A stretch of 64,000 nucleotides of DNA from Flavobacteriales bacterium (GTDB lineage: Bacteria > Bacteroidota > Bacteroidia > Flavobacteriales_C > GCA-002722245). Shown here piece by piece: positions 44,788-53,415 of this stretch. Numbering within the stretch: position 1 is the first letter of the stretch; each line of letters opens with the position of its first letter. The stretch is taken from NCBI GenBank assembly GCA_002722245.1, contig PBLA01000026.1:62001-126000 (forward strand), read 5' to 3'. The position numbers and the translations under genes were made by a program. The notes beneath the pieces are model-generated. The model saw only the letters and a program-made list of their open reading frames with translations, searched no databases and was not told the origin of the DNA.

Positions 44788-47700
44788 TTAATTCTTGATT
44801 ATCTTTTTGACAAAGGTTTTATCACCAGTTTTTAATTGAACAAAGTAAAAACCTTTTGCGATAGAATTAATATCGTGATTTAAATTTTTATTACCTAATT
44901 GATTTCCTTTTTGATAAACTGTTTCAATGACCTTCCCGCTTATATCAAGAATTGAGATTTCTATATCAGAGGTTTCTTTTAAATTAATCTTAATATTTAT
45001 ATTACCACTAGTAGGGTTGGGATAAACTGTAAATTGAACATCGTTTTCTAATTCATTTTGTGATGTTAATGACTCATCTTTAACGTGAACAGAAACGGAT
45101 TGAGAAACACCTTCAGGATTATTAGGGACCCATCTTTCAACTGGTTGGCCACCAATATTTGTTCTAATACGGTAAACATAGCTTACCAAAGTTGTCGATT
45201 GGCTAGTCATATTTGTTATTGAAGTAAATCCAGGATTTTCATTAATTAAAGTGTAATAAGGGTAACCATCAGACCAGTTTTTAAGCGGCCATCTATCATG
45301 AATAGTTTCAGTTGAAGAAAGATCATGATATATAACTGTTTTTACTTCATAAACATCACCGAAATATAGTCCTGGAGATACATTATTTATTCGTCCAGTC
45401 ATGCTAAGTGTGACATTTTCAGAGATTCTTCGGATTGAGGTTGGTAATGCCGAATAATGCTTTATTTGATTGGCAGGGTATTCAATATATTTAATAGCAT
45501 CACCAGCATTTATTCGCCCCCATCCTGTTTTTTCATCATATCCAATTTCACGTAAATCTGTTGCTGTAGCTTGTAATATGTATTCAATATCCTCCATAGC
45601 TAAAGCTTCTGCACCGTTTTGAAAGTTGTAGTAGTTCATAAGTAATGCTGCAACACCTGTTACATGAGGTGCTGATGCAGAAGTTCCCCCAAAATCGCCA
45701 TAATTATTTAGTCCTGATGTTCCGAGAGTTGTTGTTGAGATTAAAGGATTAGCACCAGGAGCCAAAAAGTCCATTTCTTTACCATAAACTGATGACCAAG
45801 TTGCACTAACTCCATTGTTATTTGCTTCTAAGAAGTCTCCATCGATTCCGCTAGCACCAACGCTAATCATAATTTGGTCATCATAACATGATGGGTAGTC
45901 TGTTACAATTATCCCTGTTTCATATCCTAGTGCATTTCCCCTTGCTGTAACTTGCACAACATCATTTTTAGCAGCAAATTGAAATGCGTCATAAAGAATA
46001 GAACTTGAATTTGGTACTCCCCAACTATGATTCATTAAGTTTAACCCGTAACCAAATCCATCTTCATTGTAAGTAGCTCCTTCAAATATTCCATTAGCGA
46101 TATCTGCAATTTTAGCCACAGGAATCAATCCTTCTTGATCAGCAATCTGCATGTCAAATAACTGCACTCCAGGCTCTCCAGTATTGGTTACATCACCGCC
46201 TGCAACACCTGCAACACCTAAATTGTTATTTCGGTTTGCTGCAACTATTCCACCAACTTGGGTCCCATGTTCTCCATTAATGTAACTTCCAATAGCTGCT
46301 TCATTGTTAATCCAGTCATAACCTCCTTCTACAACTGAGCCCGTCTCAGAAGAAGACCTATCAAAGTCCTCATGTCTATATAATATACCAGTATCATATA
46401 TACCCACTTTAATTAATCCTGAACCAGTTGAAAATTTCCAAGCTTCTTCCATGTTTATATGAGCATTGGCAAAGTCACTGGTGCTAGTTAAAGAAGCTTG
46501 ATTTTCAGCTGCATATTCAGTATCGTTTGGGATGTTGTGAAATGAAAGCGTTTGTAATGCATGTTGAGCACCAGATACAGAGATCATATTTAATGATTTT
46601 AGCTTTAAAATTGTGCTGTCAACAGTTTGACTATCAGGTACTTCAACGACAAAAGTGGATTTAAAGTGCTCAGGAATTGGGATTGACCTACCTGTTCTTG
46701 ATATAGAATGTGTCATATCAGATGTAAGATTCCTAAATACTTTTCTTGTGACAAGATTCTTACTTTCGTATCCGATAGCATTAGTAACCTCATTAACTGC
46801 AGATGAACTTACAAAATCTTCAAGGGATCCTTCTTGGAAGGAAACGTTATCAATGCTTTGAAATTGAATTACACTAGGTTCAAAAGTAATAATTATTGCA
46901 TTTTCTGGTGTTGTGTTTGTACAAGACGGTAATAGTTTAACATTTACTTGGTCAGAGGCAATTATATTTCCTTCTTGATCTGAAACTTCAAGAGTGTAAA
47001 TCCGTGAAGCTGTTGGTGATACTGTAGGATTATTACTTGTTGGATCGTCTAAATCGATAGATGGAGTCCAATTATAAACTAAATTATTAATGTCGACTGA
47101 ATGTCCCTTGTTTTCACAAGTGAATTCAACGTTATTCCCTTGGGTCCCCCAGTTAGTTTCAATTCCGTTCTCATCGCAGAAAATAATGTTTCCAGACATA
47201 TTTCCGCTATTAATAATGGTTTGACTATTAGATTTAACGTAAGATTGACCTAATTCGCTACCTGAAACATTACCACTTAATGTTATATTATTGGATTCTA
47301 ATATACTTGAGGAGCCTAAAGTAATCGTTCCACTATTTAAGCTTGTGTTATTTTTAACTATTATTTCCCCTTTATTTATGAATTGATTATTAGTTATGAA
47401 ATTATTTTCAACTGTCGTATGACATAAGTTTTCGAAAACACCGTTATTATCAAACGTTTGATTTATTGTTATGGACCCTTTGTTCGTGATCTGTTTACTA
47501 TTGTTTAAACTTTGAAAGGAACTTGAATTGAAATTATTGAATTCCCCATTCCATCCTATATAGGTAATAGAACCGACAATTAAAGAACCATAGTTAGAAA
47601 ATTTTCCATTTATATTAAGGTAATTCAAGTTACAATCTTTGTTGTTGATGACTTCACCACTATTAAAATTAAATATGGTTGGAGAAAATGTACCATTTAT

Positions 47701-48951
47701 AATTAATGTCCCGCCATTTAGGTCAACAACACCTGTGAAAACTGTTCCTTTTGGAACACATGCATTTTGACCATTTGATAATGAAAAATACCCATTTCCT
47801 ACTAACTGAATGTTGCAATTTGAACCGTCATTATGAGTTGAAACGTCGTAACACTCATATGAATTTGTTGTGTTCGAAATATCAATGCAAGACAAATCAG
47901 CAGAAAATTGATAAGTTTCTCCGTTACAGATTGAAACATCGTCTCCTGCTAAAGACGAGATATTCACTTTTGAAGAAAATGTTCCAGTGTTGCCAAGAAT
48001 GTCTTTCGCAATTACGGTGTAATTTGTAGATTGACTTGGAGTGGCAATTGGGGAAGATATATATGGGTTGTCAAGTCCTTCTTTTGGAAACCATTCGTAA
48101 CTAACAGTGCTTCCATTTAAAACAGTAGGTTCAACAGTTTGACAATCACAATCTAACGAAACAGACGCATTAAGATTTCCTATGCCAACAGTTTCTACTC
48201 CATCAGAATCACAAAAACTTATTAATCCTGAAAAATCATTTGCATTATTGATTGTTGAATTTCCAGTAACTTCAACCTTTGAGCAAAGAACGTTTCCACC
48301 AATTATTTTACCATATGATGAAAAATTAGTTGTAGATAATTTAGATCCATCTGTTAATGTTATTTCACCTGAATGAAGAGTAAAAGAGTTGGAAACCGTT
48401 ATATAGCCTTTGTTAATTATGTTGGAATATGATGTTAAATTCCCATTTACATTTATTTTTGAGTTGTTAATTAATTGCCCGTTAATTGCAATAGAGGAAT
48501 TAAAGTTTAAAATGCTAAAGTTTTCAATAATACCGTGAGTAATGACAGTGGTTAAGTTTGCTTCTCCATAGTTTTTAAAAAAAGAGTTAATTCCATTTAA
48601 ATTAAAACTAGTGATGTTACATTTTCCACCGTTATAAATTAATCCTGAATAAATATTTACATTAGATGAGTTAAGTTCACCAATAATTACTAAACTTCCT
48701 CCATTTAGAGTTAATTGCCCTGAGAATACATCTCCCTCAGAAATACAATAAATCTCACCTTCATTAATGGTAATGTTACCTGAACCTTTGATGTTGTTGT
48801 CGCATTCTATGATTGCAGAGACTCCTAATTGAACACTTTCACCTTTGCAAATTGTAACTTCTTCTAGTTTTCCACTGATTTCAAACTGGGATTTACTATA
48901 TAAAAATAAGCTTATTAAAAGTGTTGTTATATAAAATTTATTAGTTGTCAT
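44788..48951 (-). CDS. Giant subtilisin-like surface protease with T9SS sorting domain
   Basis: A 1387-residue secreted protein. The N-terminal 650 residues have two long similar Asn/Ser/Gly-rich stretches (about 50-270 and 370-610) with short repeats of the form SGxLTLNGGSLVIIG and TGVVDLNGGTLIING, which should fold as beta solenoids. Each ends in a PKD-like segment (VSYEWFPKEGLD, LVYNWTPSIDLD). The S8 protease follows: Asp853 (VGIYDTGI), His895 (GEHGTQVGG) and Ser1091 (GGTSASAPHV). The last 80 residues (VYPNPTSGNINIKI ... GFYFVQLKTGDKTF) are a type IX sorting domain. The catalytic set is complete. Confidence 0.92.
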   Translation of the reverse strand: MTTNKFYITTLLISLFLYSKSQFEISGKLEEVTICKGESVQLGVSAIIECDNNIKGSGNITINEGEIYCISEGDVFSGQLTLNGGSLVIIGELNSSNVNIYSGLIYNGGKCNITSFNLNGINSFFKNYGEANLTTVITHGIIENFSILNFNSSIAINGQLINNSKINVNGNLTSYSNIINKGYITVSNSFTLHSGEITLTDGSKLSTTNFSSYGKIIGGNVLCSKVEVTGNSTINNANDFSGLISFCDSDGVETVGIGNLNASVSLDCDCQTVEPTVLNGSTVSYEWFPKEGLDNPYISSPIATPSQSTNYTVIAKDILGNTGTFSSKVNISSLAGDDVSICNGETYQFSADLSCIDISNTTNSYECYDVSTHNDGSNCNIQLVGNGYFSLSNGQNACVPKGTVFTGVVDLNGGTLIINGTFSPTIFNFNSGEVINNKDCNLNYLNINGKFSNYGSLIVGSITYIGWNGEFNNFNSSSFQSLNNSKQITNKGSITINQTFDNNGVFENLCHTTVENNFITNNQFINKGEIIVKNNTSLNSGTITLGSSSILESNNITLSGNVSGSELGQSYVKSNSQTIINSGNMSGNIIFCDENGIETNWGTQGNNVEFTCENKGHSVDINNLVYNWTPSIDLDDPTSNNPTVSPTASRIYTLEVSDQEGNIIASDQVNVKLLPSCTNTTPENAIIITFEPSVIQFQSIDNVSFQEGSLEDFVSSSAVNEVTNAIGYESKNLVTRKVFRNLTSDMTHSISRTGRSIPIPEHFKSTFVVEVPDSQTVDSTILKLKSLNMISVSGAQHALQTLSFHNIPNDTEYAAENQASLTSTSDFANAHINMEEAWKFSTGSGLIKVGIYDTGILYRHEDFDRSSSETGSVVEGGYDWINNEAAIGSYINGEHGTQVGGIVAANRNNNLGVAGVAGGDVTNTGEPGVQLFDMQIADQEGLIPVAKIADIANGIFEGATYNEDGFGYGLNLMNHSWGVPNSSSILYDAFQFAAKNDVVQVTARGNALGYETGIIVTDYPSCYDDQIMISVGASGIDGDFLEANNNGVSATWSSVYGKEMDFLAPGANPLISTTTLGTSGLNNYGDFGGTSASAPHVTGVAALLMNYYNFQNGAEALAMEDIEYILQATATDLREIGYDEKTGWGRINAGDAIKYIEYPANQIKHYSALPTSIRRISENVTLSMTGRINNVSPGLYFGDVYEVKTVIYHDLSSTETIHDRWPLKNWSDGYPYYTLINENPGFTSITNMTSQSTTLVSYVYRIRTNIGGQPVERWVPNNPEGVSQSVSVHVKDESLTSQNELENDVQFTVYPNPTSGNINIKINLKETSDIEISILDISGKVIETVYQKGNQLGNKNLNHDINSIAKGFYFVQLKTGDKTFVKKIIKN

Positions 48952-49351
48952 TTTAAAGATTATTTAGTGCTAAATTTTTCAATTTATTTTCAAGTTACAA
49001 GGATAAAAAAAAATAAAACTTATTTATAATTTTTTGTTTAAATGTTTACTTGTGTGATTTAACTCATCTTTTGTAATATTTTCAAAAGATTATGTAATTC
49101 AAGACAATCTTTGCCGTTTTTATCAAAAGGATAAGCTCCAGTGCCTTTGATAGTCTATGCCTTAAGAATAAAAGTGGTTTTTGTTTTTCGAATGATTCGA
49201 AACGCTTTACAAGCGTGTTAAATTAGGTTTTGGTTTTTTTGTAATCGCTTTAAAATTAGTTGTTTGTGATTATTGGGTGTTCTGGTTTATCAACTTCTTT
49301 CGTGGTTTTATCATTTACTAGTGTTATTTTATCATTTGCTTTTGTAATTTC
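48952..49351. other. AT-rich gap without an intact gene
   Basis: Upstream region of the giant subtilase. Degenerate copies of the ACTTGTGT(A/G)ATT word are seen near 49049 and 49311, suggesting decayed copies of the 22 bp repeat. No gene is supported. Confidence 0.5.
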
Positions 49352-49593
49352 TCAACTACTTATATATTTGACACCTTTCCCAATTAGGGCAACACTTGAA
49401 ATGGTATGATGCGGACTTCTAAAAAGTCTTTGAGATACTAACCCCTCGCTCCCATCAATTGAAATAGGAATTATATAGTAAGACTTTGTGTTTGGCTTTA
49501 GAACTATATACCCAAGACATTTTTTGTCGAAATAGTTCTTAATGATTTTATCTTTCGGGTTTAATTTTAAGATTTTCCATTAGCTTCTACTAT
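49352..49593 (-). pseudogene. Remnant of an HNH-like gene related to 42830-43516
   Basis: On the minus strand IVEANGK (49577-49593, 17 identical bases to the intact gene) is followed, after a missing middle part and a frame change, by KILKLNPKDKIIKNYFDKKC and LGYIVLK, which aligns with EILELKNDEDIKKFLKEKC and VGCIVLK of the intact gene. The catalytic part after this is unlike and reads on to a stop at 49352. It directly follows the stop of the HerA gene. Confidence 0.7.
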
Positions 49594-49612
49594 TCTTTTT
49601 GATTGTCCAAAA

Positions 49613-51861
49613 TTAAACTTTCACTAATACAGATTCCTCAATAGCTACTCCGGTAAATATGCCTTCTCCTTGACGGAATTTAGGTAGCATTTCCAATTCT
49701 TTTTCTGTAATACCTTCAATACTTTCTTTAATGGCTCCAATATCATTTGGGTTTACTAAACGAAACACTGCTTGTGTTGAACATTGATTAAGAACCCCTT
49801 TACTAACTGATGCTGGCCGCTGAGTTATAATCATCAATCCAATGTTAAATTTTCGTCCTTCCGCAGCAATTTTTTGTAGTATTTTACTGGCAGCATTCCC
49901 ACTTCCTTTTCTTTCCGGGGCGAAATTATGTGCTTCTTCAACTACAAACATCGTATTCATACCTTTTCCTTCTTTTTTGTCGTTAAAGATTTGTTTAAGG
50001 ATTGTGGCGGATAGTTCATATCGAACATCTTCATCATGAACCTCGGAAAGATCAATACAGTAGATTTTCGGTTTATTCATTTTACTAACCAAATCAAGTT
50101 TTTTAAATGTAATTTTATTGGCCTGAATATTTTCCTCAATGGCTGAAATTATAGCAGTGGAAAGGAGTTTAACTTCTTTTTCAAAATAGTTCTCTACTTT
50201 GTCATAGAAGTTTTTTTGAATTATTTGAGCTTTTATTTGGGCTTTAACATCATTATTTAGGCCATTGAATAACGCTAATGCTCTTGCAAAAACCAGTTCG
50301 TTTTTTCTGCTTTTAATTCAGTTGCCGACTTCTTTTTCTTGTCAGCATCTACTCCGTTTTTTTCTTTCTTTGTTGTCCTCATTTTCTCCTCTATTTCGGC
50401 CTCAGCAACTTTTAGAAATGCATCTAAATATTGAGGAAGTGAATTCTCAATCGATTTTTCAACATGACTAAATTCCTTTTTATAATTAATCGTATCTCCG
50501 CTTTTATTGGATTTCTTCAACACATTAACAAAATCAATATCTTCGTTATCTCCAAGGGTTAAAAACTGCTTTAACTGGTCAGATAAATACTGCTTTTCTG
50601 AACGTGATGGTTTGATTTCACAAGCATCAATTAATTCTTCAACATCCTGAACAACTTTAGAGGTTAGGTTGTATTTTGATGAATTAATTATTTGGTAATC
50701 TTTTTTTGGTTGTTCAAAATTCGAATCACATCCCTCACCTTTTAAACTTTGAGCGTATTCTCCATGCGGATCAAGTATTATTATTCTGCCATTGTTTTCC
50801 TTTGAACAATACCAATCTTTAAGATGATTAAACAACAACTTTTTTGCAAAGTAAGACTTCCCGCTTCCCGTGGAACCAAAAATAGCCATATGTTTGGTAG
50901 TTAACTCAATAGGGTCGAATCCAGCTTTTATATTCCTATTTACAAGGAGTGTGGCAGGAGAAAACTTGTGTTTGTTGTAAATATTCTCTAACGTATTCGG
51001 GTCTGCGTCAAACACCTCCTCACCTACCTTTGGGGGAAGTGTGTTTGTTTCACGATATAACTTATCTTTTTGTTTAATTAATCTACAAACAATATCAATT
51101 TGTGCAATGTACATCTGGTCAAAAGTGGCTTGGGTAGACGCAATCGCTTTAGCTAAACCAGCCAATTCATCATTATTTGAGTAGGCTCTTTTCATTTCCC
51201 ATAACCTCTCTCCTTCTTGAGTTGGATGTGAATAAAAATCCATTCCATAGTTCTCGGTTAGCGCAACCTTACCAAGTAACTTTTCATTTTGTCCTACTGG
51301 AATTTCAACGTATCGATTTAATTCAAGTGGTTTTGTACCAACAATAAACACTTTATCATGTGCGGACGGATTAAGAACAAAACCTAATAAAGTTTTCTTT
51401 AAAGGCCTGGCTTCAAACGCCCAAATTTGATTAAAGTTTTCTTGAATTTGCAGTACCTCTTCAATTGATTTAAAGACTACACCTGTTTCAGGGTTAGAAC
51501 CTGCTCTTTGAGCATCTCCAAAACCACCGCCTGTTAAGTTAAACGAACCCAACATGGCGAATTTTCCATCAACAACATATATTTTTGAATGTAGTTTGCG
51601 ATGATATTTAATTTCAGCGCCTAATTCATTAACTAAAGCAAATACTCCTGGGTCCGTAATTGCAACATCAACTTCCTCTCCTAAACGAACAATAACTCTA
51701 AGTTTTACCTTTCCGTCTTTGATACGTTTTTTTACTGCTTCGGTAAATACCTTTTTAAGTGTTTCAGAACGAATCCATGCTGAACAGATATCTATTGATT
51801 TAGTTGCCTTTTTTATTGCATTAACTAACTGCGGAAGGTTATCTTTATTAGTTGTTATCAT
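49613..51861 (-). pseudogene. PLD nuclease-HerA ATPase, frameshifted
   Basis: An N-terminal phospholipase-D nuclease domain (HSK at 91-93, Asp98, GSFN at 105-108: one complete HKD motif) is joined to a HerA/FtsK-type ATPase. Walker A is GSTGSGKS (329-336). The frame from 51861 stops at 50275 (528 residues). The rest, with Walker B FVVEEAHNF, an ITQRPASVSK sensor and GVAIEESVLV, continues in another frame, open from 50299 to 49613. One added base at the A6 run (50301-50306) would restore a protein of about 749 residues. It could be a real mutation, a sequencing error or a slippage site. HerA-nuclease pairs are known anti-phage effectors. Four same-strand genes face the WYL regulator. Confidence 0.85.
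50301..50306 (-). other. A6 run at the frameshift point
   Basis: Six A on the coding (minus) strand within GCAGAAAAAACGAAC. A minus-one shift or an extra A joins the two open parts as ...AEKNELVFARALALF..., a smooth HerA sequence. Confidence 0.7.
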
Positions 51862-52039
51862 AATTCTAAAAGTTTAGTTTCTTTAGAAATGGTTAATTTG
51901 TAAAGATACGTTAAATCCCATTTTTTACATAGGTGTTTATTAGTATATTAACTCATCACCTTTGTTGGAAGTTCTCTAAATAAAGGATTGAATAAATCCA
52001 ATTTTTGTAATGTGATTATTGAGGCTCATGCGCTAAATT

Positions 52040-52798
52040 TTAATTCTGATTCTCTTTATTTACTTTCCTTTGGGACTTGAAAAGTAACTCATGAATTCTT
52101 TTTCCAACAGGATTAGTCATATTATTAAACGTTGGAGCCACGGGATGGTGAAGTAAAACAAAGAGCGTTTTTTTTCCTTGGTAATAAAGAGCTTTATTAT
52201 CATTTAATAAATTTTTATAATTGATGGTATTCGCAGACTCGCAAGATTGAATAATTTGTTTGTATTTATCCCAATGAGATAACGAATAAAAAACACATAA
52301 TTTTGGTGTATACTTCTTTATTTTAGTTGTAATTAAATTCAATCTTGAATCGCTTATTTCATTTAAGTCTTTTTCCTTAGTTGTCCAGGAAGAATCACTT
52401 AAGGATTTTGATGAAAATGGCGATAACTCCAATAGGCACATGTGATTCCCTTTTCTGGCAAAATGATTCACTTGATAATCGCGTATCACTTCTTTATTAG
52501 TTACATCCAATCCTCTTACTCCGTGATCAATAGCTATAAGTTTTCCCCATGTGGACTGAATATTACATCTTCCGGAAAAAAACCGTGCATTCTTTAATCC
52601 TAATTTAAGATGATATTTTGCCACATCGAGAAATCCATCTTCATTGTTCATTTGATCAAATAATTTAGCTCTAATAATATTCTCAGAATAATTACCGCCC
52701 TCTTCGGGACCAACATAGAAATGAAGTATATTACCAGAAATTGGGAAACCGTAACCAATCTTTTTTTTAACGAAAGGGAGTTGTAAAATATCAACCAT
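52040..52798 (-). CDS. Protein with uracil-DNA-glycosylase-like features, putative
   Basis: A 252-residue cytosolic protein. Three parts recall the UDG superfamily: a strand with HFYVGPEEGGNYS near the N-terminus, in the place of the catalytic loop; ITTKIKKYTPKLCVFYSLSHW, a helix and strand of the form I-x-x-x-x-P-K; and LFVLLHHPVAPTFNN, in the place of the substrate loop HPS. The match is by pattern only. If right, it would act on modified or uracil-containing DNA, which fits a defence role against base-modified phages. It lies between PLD-HerA (178 bp) and the small protein gene (82 bp), same strand. Confidence 0.5.
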   Translation of the reverse strand: MVDILQLPFVKKKIGYGFPISGNILHFYVGPEEGGNYSENIIRAKLFDQMNNEDGFLDVAKYHLKLGLKNARFFSGRCNIQSTWGKLIAIDHGVRGLDVTNKEVIRDYQVNHFARKGNHMCLLELSPFSSKSLSDSSWTTKEKDLNEISDSRLNLITTKIKKYTPKLCVFYSLSHWDKYKQIIQSCESANTINYKNLLNDNKALYYQGKKTLFVLLHHPVAPTFNNMTNPVGKRIHELLFKSQRKVNKENQN

Positions 52799-52880
52799 GA
52801 TTTTTTACCAGCCATAAACTTTTTTAAGCTACCTACACTGGTTCAGGTATAAATTTTAAATTTAAATATCAATTGTGTTT

Positions 52881-53333
52881 TTAAAGCTTTTCAGAGTAGA
52901 TCCGGAGTTGTTCCAGCTCATTTGAGCTTAAGCTTTTAATACCTTTAGAGCTTATTTTATCTAATAATTCATTTAAAGATTTTTTTCGTTCTTTTTTTTC
53001 AAACAAGCCACTAATCCCTGTTGTGTCTTGGTTATTGTCGTGATTACTTCTAATCGTGCTGAAATTAAAAACAGCATTTAAATGTTCTAATTTGAATTCA
53101 GATAGATCACAAACAAAAAAGGATAATGATTGATTATTTTCCTGTTGTATTCGGTGGAATTCATTATGCACAAACTTGTAGCTTAAATTAGTTTTAATTA
53201 AAAAAATTAATCCCTTATGTACTTTCTTAATTCTTATATTTTCTTCTTTTGATGTCACAAAATTGGTAAGAATAAGTTGGTCGAAGCTTGATAGATCATC
53301 ACAATCCGATCGGTAAATTAAAATGTTATTCAT
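52881..53333 (-). CDS. Small protein of unknown function in module B
   Basis: A 150-residue soluble protein. The C-terminal LNELLDKISSKGIKSLSSNE resembles the DUF6576-like tail of Bacteroidota rhomboid and other proteins, which probably only mediates contacts. The N-terminal 100 residues (MNNILIYRSDCDDLSSFDQ, FIKTN-like strands) have no family I know. It is 82 bp from the next gene and 82 bp from the AAA-M41 gene, with the same direction, so it belongs to the same transcript. Confidence 0.65.
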   Translation of the reverse strand: MNNILIYRSDCDDLSSFDQLILTNFVTSKEENIRIKKVHKGLIFLIKTNLSYKFVHNEFHRIQQENNQSLSFFVCDLSEFKLEHLNAVFNFSTIRSNHDNNQDTTGISGLFEKKERKKSLNELLDKISSKGIKSLSSNELEQLRIYSEKL

Positions 53334-53415
53334 AAATGAGTTTTCCTAAGTTTAATTTTTTAATAATAATTTTGATTTAAACGTTTTTACCTATTCCATT
53401 CGGCGTCTAATTCAT

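Noticed and set aside
50301..50307. Classical minus-one slippery heptamer A AAA AAC
   Set aside because: The heptamer is present but its phase does not fit the simultaneous P- and A-site slip; single-codon or transcriptional slippage remains possible.
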